Origin: Tumebacillus avium
GTDB taxonomy: Bacteria; Bacillota; Bacilli; Tumebacillales; Tumebacillaceae
Direction of reading: 5' to 3'
Length of the DNA stretch: 64,000 nucleotides
NCBI RefSeq assembly: GCF_002162355.1
Contig: NZ_CP021434.1
Span: 1,896,001-1,960,000 of the forward strand
The position numbers and the translations under genes are program-made. The notes below the pieces were generated by a model. It was not told the DNA's origin. It ran no database searches and was given only the letters and a program-made list of their open reading frames with translations. This document shows positions 27,094-35,036 of this stretch, one piece after another. Numbering within the stretch: the first letter of the stretch is position 1; each line of letters starts with the position of its first letter.

Positions 27094-27696
27094 ATGTTGA
27101 AGAATGTCATGCACTTAAGCATGGAGGAAGCCAAAACCAAGCTTGTTATGGAAGCGTTGCCGATGATGGCGAATGTCTATGATCTGATTGAACATAAAAC
27201 TCTTGCCGAGGCACGCCAGCTTCTGACTGCGCAAATTGGGGATGACTGGGTGGAGAAAACATTGGCCATAGTTGGTCTGGAACGCCTGAAAGAGATTCGC
27301 CCGTCCTGGTATCAGACGTTTGTCGCTGGCGAGAACGGCTTGATCGGCAGGGATGAGATGTCCGAGTTGGTCGCCAAGTACATGACGCGGGAACACGCCT
27401 TGATGGAGATCGCTTTCTACTACGCGCTCAACCACACCGGCTTGTACACCTACTACCTGAACATTCCACTCGACTATGACGCCGTCGATTTCACTGTAAC
27501 GACGGGTGAAGGTGAAGAGCGTCATGTGATGGACGTCGAGCAGGGCAGCATCCCCGGCTATGAGTGGTTTTCCAAAGACCGCGGCGATGTTACGGCGGGC
27601 GACTACTTTAAGATGATTGGCCATACACGGGAGATGTTCATCCGCTTGGGACGCGAGATTCGTCAAGCCCTTAAGGACGGAACACTGGAAGAATAA
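27094..27696 (+). CDS. Unknown protein in the GTP cyclohydrolase/WD40 operon
   Basis: 200 residues, no family recognised. It is soluble, acidic and mainly helical at the start (MEEAKTKLVMEALPMMANVYDLIEHK). A His-containing helix HALMEIAFYYALNHTGLYTYYLN lies near residue 115 and a beta-rich stretch FTVTTGEGEERHVMDVEQG follows. The clustered His and acidic residues could bind a metal, but no known motif is evident. GGGGGAG precedes ATG 27094, 11 bases after the MFS gene. Its conserved place in a biosynthetic-type operon suggests an enzyme or peptide-handling partner. Confidence 0.75.
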   Translation: MLKNVMHLSMEEAKTKLVMEALPMMANVYDLIEHKTLAEARQLLTAQIGDDWVEKTLAIVGLERLKEIRPSWYQTFVAGENGLIGRDEMSELVAKYMTREHALMEIAFYYALNHTGLYTYYLNIPLDYDAVDFTVTTGEGEERHVMDVEQGSIPGYEWFSKDRGDVTAGDYFKMIGHTREMFIRLGREIRQALKDGTLEE

Positions 27697-27739
27697 TGCG
27701 TTAAATAGGCAGACTCTATTGAAAGGAGGTGAGAGAAGA

Positions 27740-27910
27740 ATGAAGATCGAACAACTGAAAGACCTGGTACACGGCGCAATGGCGAAGTCCAACTGCACCA
27801 CGACCACGTTCATGACGTATGGCGCTCGTTCCGGCGCTCTGGTTGCTACTGCTGCAGTTGCAGAACTGAACGCAGCGATGGCACTGGTGAAAGAAGAAGT
27901 CATGGCATAA
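27740..27910 (+). CDS. 56-aa peptide, candidate precursor peptide
   Basis: 56 residues from ATG 27740, preceded by an excellent AAAGGAGGTGAGAG site; a longer in-frame start at 27617 lies inside the previous gene and has no site. The N-terminal helix MKIEQLKDLVHGAMAK is followed by a Cys/Thr-rich centre SNCTTTTFMTYGARSG and an Ala-rich helix ending KEEVMA. The single Cys and four consecutive Thr are rare in house-keeping proteins and typical of ribosomal peptide precursors. It is the last gene of the unit, 43 bases after the unknown protein, and is followed by a terminator-like hairpin. A regulatory or structural peptide is equally possible. Confidence 0.75.
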   Translation: MKIEQLKDLVHGAMAKSNCTTTTFMTYGARSGALVATAAVAELNAAMALVKEEVMA

Positions 27911-27920
27911 TGTCCATTTC

Positions 27921-27967
27921 GCAAAATGGCTCAAGGCAGATTTGCCTCGGGCCGATTTTGCATTTCT
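27921..27967 (+). terminator. Terminator-like hairpin after the 56-aa peptide
   Basis: GCAAAATGGC (27921-27930) can pair with GCC-G-ATTTTGC (27951-27961), enclosing an inner AGGCA/TGCCT hairpin. The following ATTTCT is a weak T tract. Confidence 0.55.
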
Positions 27968-28025
27968 CATAGATTCGAACAGCTTGTGATGGGACTGTAT
28001 ATCCCTTGAAAGAGCGTTTCAAATG

Positions 28026-28060
28026 CGCTAGGCTTTTACCAAAGCTTAGCGTTTTTATTT
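28026..28060 (+). terminator. Terminator upstream of the metallophosphoesterase gene
   Basis: CGCTAGGCTTT (28026-28036) pairs with AAAGCTTAGCG (28041-28051, one G-U), with a TACC loop and TTTTTATTTT after. It probably ends the cyclohydrolase/WD40 operon. Confidence 0.75.
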
Positions 28061-28073
28061 TGAGGTGAGAGAA

Positions 28074-28871
28074 TTGTATATTGCACTATGTATTGTGCTC
28101 CTGGTGCCTGCAGCCGTACTGTATCTCCTATTCCAAACCAAATACGTAGGAGTCACCACCCATACCTTGCCGAATCATAAGGGATCTTTTCGCATTGTGC
28201 AAGTGTCGGACATTCACGGCGCGACCCGGTTTTTAAACGGGAGGCTGAGCCGCTTGGTCAACCGTTTTAAGCCGGACATCATCTGTGTGACGGGAGATCT
28301 GGCCAACCATCGCGGTCAGTTGCCGCGCGTGATCGGGGAAATCGCAGAGTTTCGGGCTGGGCACGGGGTCTTTTTTGTGCCGGGGAACTACGAGCGGGAG
28401 GAGCAGACCGGTTTTTGGCAAAAGGGGCTGATCACGGGGCCGCCGACGTATCGGGATTACCTGAACGGGGAGATGACCGTGCTGGAAAATGAAGCCCGCA
28501 CCGTCCAGGTCGGGGAGACGGATGTGTTCATCTACGGTTTTGACAACTCGATCTACGGCAACGAAGCGATCACGGCCGACTTGCCTGAGGACGCATTTGT
28601 GCTCTTGCTCGCCCACTCGCCGAACATCATTCGCTTCCTGGACAAGCATCAAATTCAAGGCGACTTGCTGCTCTGCGGACACACGCACAGCGGGCAGATT
28701 CGCCTGTTCGGGCGCACCATCGGCGCGTACAAGCATTTTCACATCGGCGTGAAACAAGTCGCTGACCACGCGTACTTTGCCATTACGCGGGGCTTGGGCA
28801 TGGTCAAACTGCCGCTGCGCCTCAACTGCCGGCCGGAGATCGCCGTCTACGATCTCGTGCAAAAACCATAG
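28074..28871 (+). CDS. Membrane-anchored metallophosphoesterase (YkuE-like)
   Basis: 265 residues if started at TTG 28074, seven bases after TGAGGTGAG; GTG 28065 lies inside that site. An N-terminal membrane anchor (YIALCIVLLVPAAVLYLLF) is followed by a calcineurin-like domain. Metal ligands are visible in VSDIHG, VTGDLANHR, PGNYE (usually GNHE) and LLAHSP...LLCGHTHSGQ. The usual His of GNHE is Tyr here. YkuE of B. subtilis is a Tat-exported UDP-diacylglucosamine pyrophosphatase-like relative; this protein has no twin-Arg motif, so substrate and topology are uncertain. Confidence 0.8.
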   Translation: MYIALCIVLLVPAAVLYLLFQTKYVGVTTHTLPNHKGSFRIVQVSDIHGATRFLNGRLSRLVNRFKPDIICVTGDLANHRGQLPRVIGEIAEFRAGHGVFFVPGNYEREEQTGFWQKGLITGPPTYRDYLNGEMTVLENEARTVQVGETDVFIYGFDNSIYGNEAITADLPEDAFVLLLAHSPNIIRFLDKHQIQGDLLLCGHTHSGQIRLFGRTIGAYKHFHIGVKQVADHAYFAITRGLGMVKLPLRLNCRPEIAVYDLVQKP

Positions 28872-28882
28872 AAAAAGCCATA

Positions 28883-28917
28883 GCAAAAGGGAAGCCCTCG
28901 GAGGCTTCCCTTTTGCT
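28883..28917 (+). terminator. Bidirectional terminator between convergent genes
   Basis: GCAAAAGGGAAGCC (28883-28896) and GGCTTCCCTTTTGC (28903-28916) pair perfectly around a CTCGGA loop. It serves the phosphoesterase and the minus-strand DUF3231 gene, whose stop abuts it. Confidence 0.9.
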
Positions 28918-29444
28918 TATTTGTGGTACGGCGGCGGCGTTTTCAGCCAGCCGTTTTTGATCATCAACGGTTTGAAGGTGGCGGCGAAGGTGACTTTTTT
29001 CATGAAGATCTTCACGAACAGGTACGCAACATCCGCCCGCAGCGAGTTAGTCAAATAACGGGAGGCATAATCGATGCCCTGGTTCAGGTTGAACATGATC
29101 AGATTGGCCACCTGCGCATCGGTCGGGCGGGCGCCAAACGGCACGTCGACCGAGCCAAGCTGCGGGATCGACTCCGATTCCGGGGGCAGCTCCACGCCTT
29201 CTTTGAGCAGCAGTTCCTTGAGATCCTCGATGATCGTTCCGTGAATCTCAATCCGCAGCTCATGTAACTTTTCGCGCAACTCCGGATCGGACACCACATT
29301 CTCAAATACGCCTTCGCAGCGCATCGTTTCTTCGGAACCGGCCAAATACGCCCACATATGAAACGCTTCCCCCACATGCAGCGGCGGTTTCTCACCGTCG
29401 ACCAACGGGGCAAAGCTGTCTTTTAACACCTCAAACAGGTTCAT
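28917..29444 (-). CDS. DUF3231 family protein
   Basis: 175 residues from ATG 29444, chosen for AAGGAGG six bases upstream. Recognised as DUF3231-like from the opening layout (LKDSFAPLVDGEKPPLHVGEAFHMWAYLAGSEETM) and the later VPFGARPTDAQVANLIMFN, a helical-bundle family common in spore-forming Bacillota. Function of the family is not established; a ferritin-like or surface role has been suggested by fold. It stands alone between two terminators/gaps. A family member usually has two such domains; this one has one. Confidence 0.7.
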   Translation of the reverse strand: MNLFEVLKDSFAPLVDGEKPPLHVGEAFHMWAYLAGSEETMRCEGVFENVVSDPELREKLHELRIEIHGTIIEDLKELLLKEGVELPPESESIPQLGSVDVPFGARPTDAQVANLIMFNLNQGIDYASRYLTNSLRADVAYLFVKIFMKKVTFAATFKPLMIKNGWLKTPPPYHK

Positions 29445-29503
29445 AACGGCCTCCTTGGAGCAAAAAGGTATTCTCTCCAAAAGAATGCCCGACTACACCA
29501 ACT

Positions 29504-30700
29504 TTATACGGTGGCCGGACGCCGGATCACGATGCGCACCAGCACCAGCAGCACGGCCAGACCGATAAACGAATAGGTAAACCCGATCACATCGACCACC
29601 GCCCCGTACAGCGGGAAGATCAGCATGATGCCAAACGAGGTCAGGAGCGAGATCATCGAGAAAAAGGTCGCCCGCACCTGCGCGGTCAGCTTGGCCTGCA
29701 CGAAATTGGAGAAGATCGGCTCCAGCCCCGTCGACAGCATCCCCATCGCATAGAGCAGAAAGACGGCCATCCAGCCTTTGATCACCGCAAAGACGAGCAA
29801 GAGCAGCAGAAAGCTGAAGTAAATCCCTTGAAACAGCTTGGAAAATTGAATCTTTTCTTCCACCCGGTGCGCCAGTTTCGCCGCCGCCGCGCTGAGCAAC
29901 GCTTCGGCCATGAAAATAAACCCGATCTCGCCCGTCGAAAAGCCTTGCCGCTTGAAGTGCTCCTGCGCGTAGAAGATCACGACCGTCATGATCGTCACCA
30001 CCGCGACAAACAGCACGACCGGCTTGCGCAGCGAGGGCTCTTTTTTCCAAACGGACAGCGTGTCGGCAAACTGCCCTTTCCACAGCTGCACCGTCGATTT
30101 TTTCCCCGTTTGCTCCGCCTGTTCCGCCGGGACTTCCCGAGCGGGCTCTTTCACGAACCAGACCAGCACCAGCGCGACCACTTGCGCCACGATGATCGAG
30201 GAGTAGACCAGCGTCCAGCTCGTCCCGGCCATCAAGCCGCCCGTCCACTGGGCGATGGAGAGCGAGAGCAGGAACAGCGCCGTCTCGTTGCCCATGATCT
30301 TGGTGTAGCTGCTCTCCTTACCGCCTGCCTGCAGCGTCTCATAGAGCAGCGCCTGCGACGCGCCCGACTTGAACGTTCCGGACAGCCCCATCAGGGCAAA
30401 GGCGAGCGTAAAAGTGAAGAAATTGCCGGAGATCATCATAAACAGGGCATAAAACAGCGAGATAAACGTGCCGATCAATAAGCTTTTGCGCCGTCCATAC
30501 AGGTCGGCGACGATGCCGGTCGGGACTTCGAAAAAGAGAATCGCCAAATGCAACAGCGACTCCAGCAGCCCGACCTGCGCCATATTCATTCCGCGCTCGA
30601 CTAAAAACAAGACCCATAGCGCGCGGTCAAAAAACAATCCGGTCGCAAACGTGTAGGCATAGATCAGCCAGACGTTGTTGCGGACCAATTTCGTATTCAT
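29504..30700 (-). CDS. MFS transporter
   Basis: 398 residues with about 12 membrane helices. The N-terminal NNVWLIYAYTFATGLFFDRALWVLFLVERG and loop EVPTGIVADLYGRRKSLLIGT (Asp/Gly/Arg-rich MFS motif A) identify the superfamily; substrate unknown. A charged cytoplasmic linker around residues 195-215 (EPAREVPAEQAEQTGKK) separates the halves. It lies 22 bases downstream of the LysR gene on the same strand, so the regulator and transporter probably share a transcript. Confidence 0.88.
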   Translation of the reverse strand: MNTKLVRNNVWLIYAYTFATGLFFDRALWVLFLVERGMNMAQVGLLESLLHLAILFFEVPTGIVADLYGRRKSLLIGTFISLFYALFMMISGNFFTFTLAFALMGLSGTFKSGASQALLYETLQAGGKESSYTKIMGNETALFLLSLSIAQWTGGLMAGTSWTLVYSSIIVAQVVALVLVWFVKEPAREVPAEQAEQTGKKSTVQLWKGQFADTLSVWKKEPSLRKPVVLFVAVVTIMTVVIFYAQEHFKRQGFSTGEIGFIFMAEALLSAAAAKLAHRVEEKIQFSKLFQGIYFSFLLLLLVFAVIKGWMAVFLLYAMGMLSTGLEPIFSNFVQAKLTAQVRATFFSMISLLTSFGIMLIFPLYGAVVDVIGFTYSFIGLAVLLVLVRIVIRRPATV

Positions 30701-30722
30701 TTGTCAGTTCCTCCACTCTTTT

Positions 30723-31619
30723 TTACACAGCGGCACAGGCCTCACAGTGCTTCTTCACATACGCCTGCGCATGGTTGACAAACTCGGCCGCCGCCGGCGA
30801 CACCGTCTGCAGACAGCGCACCGCCAAGCCCAGCGTGCGCGTCACCTCCGGCGACAAGGGAAGCGCCGCCACATTGGGCAGGCTGGCCGGAATGCCCATC
30901 TCCGGCAGCACCGTCACGCCGAGGCCTTCCTGCACCATCGCGAGGATCGTCGACGTATCGCGCACCTCAAACTGCACGTTTGGCGTCAGGCCCCGACTGG
31001 CAAACCACTCGCGCACAGGCGCGTCACAGCTCCCTTTTGCCAGCAGGAACGGCTCGTCGGCCAACTGCTCGACCGCAATCGCCGTCTCGTGCTGCAAAGG
31101 GTGGCCGGGCGGCAGGTAGACATGGAAGCGCTCCTGCACCAGCGGCAGGCTGTGGATCATCAAGCCGTCGAGCGGCAGCGGAAGCAAGCCGACATCGACG
31201 ACCGAGCCTTGCACCCACTCGATGATCTCCTCCCGGCTCCCTTCAAACAGGATCAGCTCGATCCCCGGAAAGCGGCTTTTGAACCCGCCGATGATGCCAG
31301 GCAGCAGCTTCGCCGCCATGCTGGGGATCGACCCGATGCGCAGCGACCCGATCTCCAGACCAAGCGAAGCGGACGCCTCCTGCTTCATCAGCATCGTCCG
31401 GCGCGAGATCTCCCGCACATGCAACAGCATCCGCTCACCGATCTGTGTCGGCGTGATTCCGCTGCGGCTGCGATTGAGCAGCGTCACCCCAAGCGCCGTT
31501 TCCAGCGCAGAGATCGTCTGCGAAACGGCCGACTGAGTCAGCCCGAGCTGCTCACCAGCTTTGGTAAAACTTTTTGTTTCAATCACTGTCATCAACACCT
31601 GAAATTGCAGCAGCGTCAC
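30723..31619 (-). CDS. LysR-family transcriptional regulator
   Basis: 298 residues from GTG 31619, eight bases after GAGGAGG; the ATG at 31637 overlaps that site. The N-terminal winged helix TLLQFQVLMTVIETKSFTKAGEQLGLTQSAVSQTISALE is a clear LysR HTH. The C-terminal substrate-binding fold has a GSIPSMAAKLLP core and the IVE-like effector lobe. It is divergent from the SagB-like nitroreductase gene. A CATTAG-N6-CTAATG palindrome lies immediately upstream of its start, where LysR regulators typically bind. A Cys-rich C-terminus (HCEACAAV) may be redox-responsive (speculative). Confidence 0.92.
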   Translation of the reverse strand: MTLLQFQVLMTVIETKSFTKAGEQLGLTQSAVSQTISALETALGVTLLNRSRSGITPTQIGERMLLHVREISRRTMLMKQEASASLGLEIGSLRIGSIPSMAAKLLPGIIGGFKSRFPGIELILFEGSREEIIEWVQGSVVDVGLLPLPLDGLMIHSLPLVQERFHVYLPPGHPLQHETAIAVEQLADEPFLLAKGSCDAPVREWFASRGLTPNVQFEVRDTSTILAMVQEGLGVTVLPEMGIPASLPNVAALPLSPEVTRTLGLAVRCLQTVSPAAAEFVNHAQAYVKKHCEACAAV

Positions 31620-31634
31620 AGCGTCCCCTCCTCT

Positions 31635-31652
31635 CATTAGAAAAACCTAATG
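31635..31652 (+). promoter_or_regulatory. Candidate LysR operator (CATTAG-N6-CTAATG)
   Basis: An 18-base perfect dyad within the 116-base gap between the divergent LysR and nitroreductase genes. The dyad overlaps the region just upstream of the regulator's ribosome site, as expected for autoregulation; a second half-site-like ATTAG occurs near 31672. Confidence 0.5.
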
Positions 31653-31735
31653 TAATCTATCGTAAAGAGTAATTAGACTGATGGAAATGAAACTAGTTAA
31701 GCTTATTATAACAAGTCACAGAGAGGGGCAACACC

Positions 31736-32539
31736 ATGATTACGAAAAAAACGCACTGGCAGGAGATCTGCGAACAATTTCTCGCCACAACCGGCTATGA
31801 CTACGGCGATTTTGAACGAGACGAGCTGCTGAATCCCGACCCGGGCCAGAAGCCGCCGGCCTACTACAGCCATGGGGATGCGGTGGTGGTGATTCTGCTT
31901 GGTGAACCGGTATTTCCGCAGGAGAAGGGCAGCTATTGGGAGCTCTTGAAAAATCGCCGGACCAAGCGCAACTATACGGGGAAGTCGCTGACCTTAAACG
32001 AACTCAACCTGCTGCTTTGGGGCACGCAAGGCATCACCGCCGATCTCGGCGACTACCAAGCGCGCACCGCATCGTCGGCCGGGGCGTTGTATCCGATTGA
32101 AACGTATCTGCTGATCAACAACGTCGAAGGGTTGGAAAAAGGGCTGTATCATCTGAACGTGAAAGACTGGACGCTGGAAGGGGTAAAGCTGGGCGATTTT
32201 GGCGATTTTGCGGTCGAGGTCACCGACGGGCAGGAGCAGACGCGCCATGCGGCGGTCAACTTCGTCTGGACGGCGATGGTCGAACGCACCCGCTACAAAT
32301 ACAAGGAGCGCGCCTATCGCTACATCTTCTGGGATTCCGGCCACATCGCGCAAAACCTGCATCTCGCCTCGGCTGAACTCGGCCTTGGGGTCACCACGAT
32401 CGGCCACTGGTACGATGTCCCGATGAACTCCTTCCTTGGCATCGACGGCAAAGAGCACCTCTCGATCCTGATGGCTTCGGTGGGCAAAGTGGCAGGCCAG
32501 GACTGGCTGGCCGATCGTCGGCCGCCGGTGCAAGCATAA
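31736..32539 (+). CDS. SagB-type nitroreductase/dehydrogenase
   Basis: 267 residues of the FMN-dependent SagB/ThcOx group. Motifs: LKNRRTKRNYTGKSLTLNELNLLLWGTQGI (FMN phosphate-binding Arg residues), RTASSAGALYPIETYLLI and GLGVTTIGHWYDVP. SagB proteins oxidise azolines to azoles in thiazole/oxazole-modified microcins. However, no YcaO cyclodehydratase or precursor lies nearby here, and many stand-alone members are of unknown function. GAGAGGGG precedes the ATG. Divergent from, and probably controlled by, the adjacent LysR regulator. A terminator follows. Confidence 0.85.
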   Translation: MITKKTHWQEICEQFLATTGYDYGDFERDELLNPDPGQKPPAYYSHGDAVVVILLGEPVFPQEKGSYWELLKNRRTKRNYTGKSLTLNELNLLLWGTQGITADLGDYQARTASSAGALYPIETYLLINNVEGLEKGLYHLNVKDWTLEGVKLGDFGDFAVEVTDGQEQTRHAAVNFVWTAMVERTRYKYKERAYRYIFWDSGHIAQNLHLASAELGLGVTTIGHWYDVPMNSFLGIDGKEHLSILMASVGKVAGQDWLADRRPPVQA

Positions 32540-32544
32540 ACGAA

Positions 32545-32575
32545 AAAGACCTGCTCTCTGAGCAGGTCTTTGCTT
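32545..32575 (+). terminator. Bidirectional terminator after the nitroreductase gene
   Basis: AAAGACCTGCT (32545-32555) pairs with AGCAGGTCTTT (32561-32571) around CTCTG. It lies between two convergent genes. Confidence 0.85.
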
Positions 32576-33528
32576 TATCCTTTTATCGCTCCGTGCGGGA
32601 GGAAGGCGTGGACGCCTTTGACCCCGTTGACGATCTGGGTGATGCGCAGGTCGACGGTGAGCGAGGCGAGGGCGTATGCTTCGGTGCGCGAGATCCCGTA
32701 CAGGCTGCCGATCAGGTCGAGCATGCCTTCAAGAGCCTGCCACATCGCTTCGTCGAGGTCTTCATGCAGACCCATCGTCAGCCAGCCTGTCGGGGTCTTA
32801 GCCCGGGGCATGGTCAGGCGGAGATCGTCGCGGACTGTGAGGGTCAGGTCGACCCGCTCCATCGGGCACTCCAGCGCCGGGCCGGAGACTTCGCCGTCCC
32901 CTTGCACGGCATGGCCGTCGCCGACCGAGAGCAAAGCCCCTTTTACAGGAATCGGCAGGTACAGGATGCTGCCGGCTGTCAGCTCCTTGCAGTCGAGATT
33001 GCCGCCGCAGAAGCGGGGCGGGAACGTGGAATGCGTGCCCGGCTCAGCCGGGGGCATTCCGAGGATGCCAAGGAACGGGCGGATCGCCACCTCATAGGGG
33101 AAATCGCCATGCAGGCTCCGGGCGGTCATCTTGTCCCGGTCGAGCGCCCAGTCCAGCAGCACTTCCGCTTCCTCGGCCACGCCCATCCGGCGGTTCCAGT
33201 AGCTGTTGAATCCGCCGGCGGAAGACCAGCCCCATGCGCCCGGCACGATCTCGTTGATTTTGATCTCCAAGGTCATCCCCGGCTCCGCACCCTGCACGTA
33301 AATCGGGCCGGTCAGCGCATGGTTGCCTCCGTCGCGCTCGCGGTCAAACTCGGCAAACTTGCGCCGGGTCGCCCCTTTATAGGCGCGGGGCTCGATGCCC
33401 CAGGCGGAGTCGAGCGTGGCGAGCCGCACCGTGTCGCCGGAGTCGATCGTCAGCGCTGGGGGACGGTCTTTGTCAAACGGACCATGCAGGGAGTGCCGGT
33501 CCGGGAGCAGTTGATGAATCATCGGCAT
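32575..33528 (-). CDS. Acetamidase/formamidase family protein
   Basis: 317 residues from ATG 33528, nine bases after GGAGGT; a TTG at 33546 overlaps that site. Family features: PALTIDSGDTVRLATLDSAWG near residue 30, NHALTGPIYVQGAEPGMTLEIKI, and GGNLDCKEL, which carries residues near the metal/active site, followed by GDGHAVQGDGEVSG. The family hydrolyses formamide or short-chain amides to acid and ammonia. It stands alone, convergent with the nitroreductase. Substrate not predictable. Confidence 0.88.
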   Translation of the reverse strand: MPMIHQLLPDRHSLHGPFDKDRPPALTIDSGDTVRLATLDSAWGIEPRAYKGATRRKFAEFDRERDGGNHALTGPIYVQGAEPGMTLEIKINEIVPGAWGWSSAGGFNSYWNRRMGVAEEAEVLLDWALDRDKMTARSLHGDFPYEVAIRPFLGILGMPPAEPGTHSTFPPRFCGGNLDCKELTAGSILYLPIPVKGALLSVGDGHAVQGDGEVSGPALECPMERVDLTLTVRDDLRLTMPRAKTPTGWLTMGLHEDLDEAMWQALEGMLDLIGSLYGISRTEAYALASLTVDLRITQIVNGVKGVHAFLPHGAIKG

Positions 33529-33580
33529 GAAAAAGCGCACCTCCAAATCTTGGATGTACGCTCAGTCTACCTGAAGTTTG

Positions 33581-34291
33581 CTAGTTTTTGTAGCCTAAAA
33601 CTTTGCCGTACAAGTCCTTTTCATCGAGCGGGCCAAACGCTGTGCTGTCGATGCCGCGAAACCAGTCGTCAGCTACGACAAACACCTGATGGGAAGCGAG
33701 CCGGACGGCGGGGTATTTCTGGTCGCTTTTCTTTGGCGGCCCCGGAGAGAAATTGCCTTGTGCGGCATAGGTGTCAAAGTCGGCGCCGCGGCGATGGTAG
33801 GCGCCGTAGAAGGTGTCGAGTTTGGCACCGTTGATGTAGATCTGCGCGTCTTTGACCTCCACCGTTTCGCCGGGCAGCGCAACGACGCGGGCCAAATCTT
33901 TATAGCGGGGGTCGCGGGACAAGTAGGGATTCAGCTTCAGCCCTTCTTCCGGAGTGGTAAAGGCGACAACATCGCCGCGCGTAAGGGTCTTGGCGGTGGT
34001 GAAGTCCTGATCGACCACCAACGGATGTTGCATATATTCGTAGTCGCCGCGATCCATCGCGTCGTGTCCGTATTCGTAGAGCACCATCGAGTCGTCCAGC
34101 TCTTTCACCACCGGCACCGCCGTCTTGGTATCCGGGTCGGTGACCGGCGGCTTGCTCGGGTCGATGGCGATCACGGATGCCTGATCCGGAGCAGGCGCAC
34201 GCTCCGGGAGAAAGACGATGAGCAGCGCTGCGGCGGCGAGGAGGAGCAAGCCTCCGCCCAGCCACATGCCCCCTTTTTTCATATTTATCAT
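33581..34291 (-). CDS. Degenerate signal-peptidase-I-like membrane protein (second copy)
   Basis: 236 residues. One N-terminal membrane anchor (WLGGGLLLLAAAALLIVFLP) is followed by an extracytoplasmic S26 signal-peptidase fold: LTRGDVVAFTTP, ARVVALPGETVEVKDAQIYINGAKLDT and SHQVFVVADDWFRGIDSTAFGPL. Compared with real SPase I, the Ser box S-M-x-P-T is not intact (DDSMVLYEYG) and the catalytic Lys before R-V is Ala. The GDNRxxSxDSR box is changed to ADDWFRGIDST. It is probably not a peptidase. It is 25 bases downstream of a similar protein that follows an ECF sigma gene, so it likely belongs to that regulatory unit. Confidence 0.8.
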   Translation of the reverse strand: MINMKKGGMWLGGGLLLLAAAALLIVFLPERAPAPDQASVIAIDPSKPPVTDPDTKTAVPVVKELDDSMVLYEYGHDAMDRGDYEYMQHPLVVDQDFTTAKTLTRGDVVAFTTPEEGLKLNPYLSRDPRYKDLARVVALPGETVEVKDAQIYINGAKLDTFYGAYHRRGADFDTYAAQGNFSPGPPKKSDQKYPAVRLASHQVFVVADDWFRGIDSTAFGPLDEKDLYGKVLGYKN

Positions 34292-34315
34292 GTCAATCGA
34301 TCCTCTCTTCTAAGT

Positions 34316-35035
34316 TTAGATGCGGTATCCGATCACTTTGCCGATAATGTCCGTTTCGCTGAGCGGGCCGTAGTGCCGGCTGTCCATCGCGCTGATGGAC
34401 CAGGTATCGCCGATTACAAAGACGTGCCCGTCAGGAACTTTTACCGGCGCCAGGTAGAGGTCGTCTGGTTCCGGAGTTTCATTTGGATCATGGAAGGAAC
34501 CGTAAAACGTATCGAGCTTCTTGCCGTCGATATAGAACTGGGCATCGCGAATCTCTACGGTCTCACCGGGCAGTCCGATCACACGATGCACAGCTTTGTA
34601 GTGATTCGGCTCGGTGTACTCGGGGTATTTTTCAAACGCCTTGCGCGGGGTGGAATACAAGATAAGATCGCCGCGCTGCAAACTGGCTGCCGTTTGGTAC
34701 GTTTCGTCGAAGATCGCTTCGCGGTTCCCGACCGGATAGGCCGGCAGATTGCTCTCAGTCTGAGCCATGTCGGGAAGATGTACTGCCGTAATCGGGTCGG
34801 TGATCGTCTCCGGGGCGTTCAGCGCCTGCCACAGCGTCGGGGTCTGCCAGAGAGCAAACGCAATCGCTGCCACCGCAACACCGCCGCAAAGCCATGCGCC
34901 GACCCGGCGCGGAGACTTGCGGGCGCCGGAAGCGGCTTGCGTGTGGATCTTCTGCCGAAGCTCATCGGTGAACCCGGCCTGACTATGCTCCACAGGCGGC
35001 TTCGACAGGGCTTCTTTCCAATCGAACTCCGTCAT
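34316..35035 (-). CDS. Candidate anti-sigma factor with signal-peptidase-like ectodomain
   Basis: 239 residues from ATG 35035 (AAAGGGG nine bases upstream; ATG 35044 overlaps the sigma gene end). A cytoplasmic N-terminus of about 45 residues (MTEFDWKEALSKPPVE...ELRQKIHTQA) precedes one membrane helix (AWLCGGVAVAAIAFALW). The ectodomain resembles signal peptidase I: LQRGDLILYSTP, HRVIGLPGETVEIRDAQFYIDGKKLDT and VFVIGDTWSISAMDSRHYGPL. No S-M-x-P-T Ser box is seen, and the residue at the usual catalytic Lys is His. The gene is one base after the ECF sigma gene, the standard place for its anti-sigma. Topology (cytoplasmic sigma-binding end, external sensor) fits. This is inference; no known anti-sigma motif is seen. 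Confidence 0.8.
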   Translation of the reverse strand: MTEFDWKEALSKPPVEHSQAGFTDELRQKIHTQAASGARKSPRRVGAWLCGGVAVAAIAFALWQTPTLWQALNAPETITDPITAVHLPDMAQTESNLPAYPVGNREAIFDETYQTAASLQRGDLILYSTPRKAFEKYPEYTEPNHYKAVHRVIGLPGETVEIRDAQFYIDGKKLDTFYGSFHDPNETPEPDDLYLAPVKVPDGHVFVIGDTWSISAMDSRHYGPLSETDIIGKVIGYRI

Positions 35036-35036
35036 T

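Noticed and set aside
31736..32539. Thiazole/oxazole microcin cluster around the SagB-like gene
   Set aside because: No YcaO, SagC or precursor peptide gene is within the window near it.
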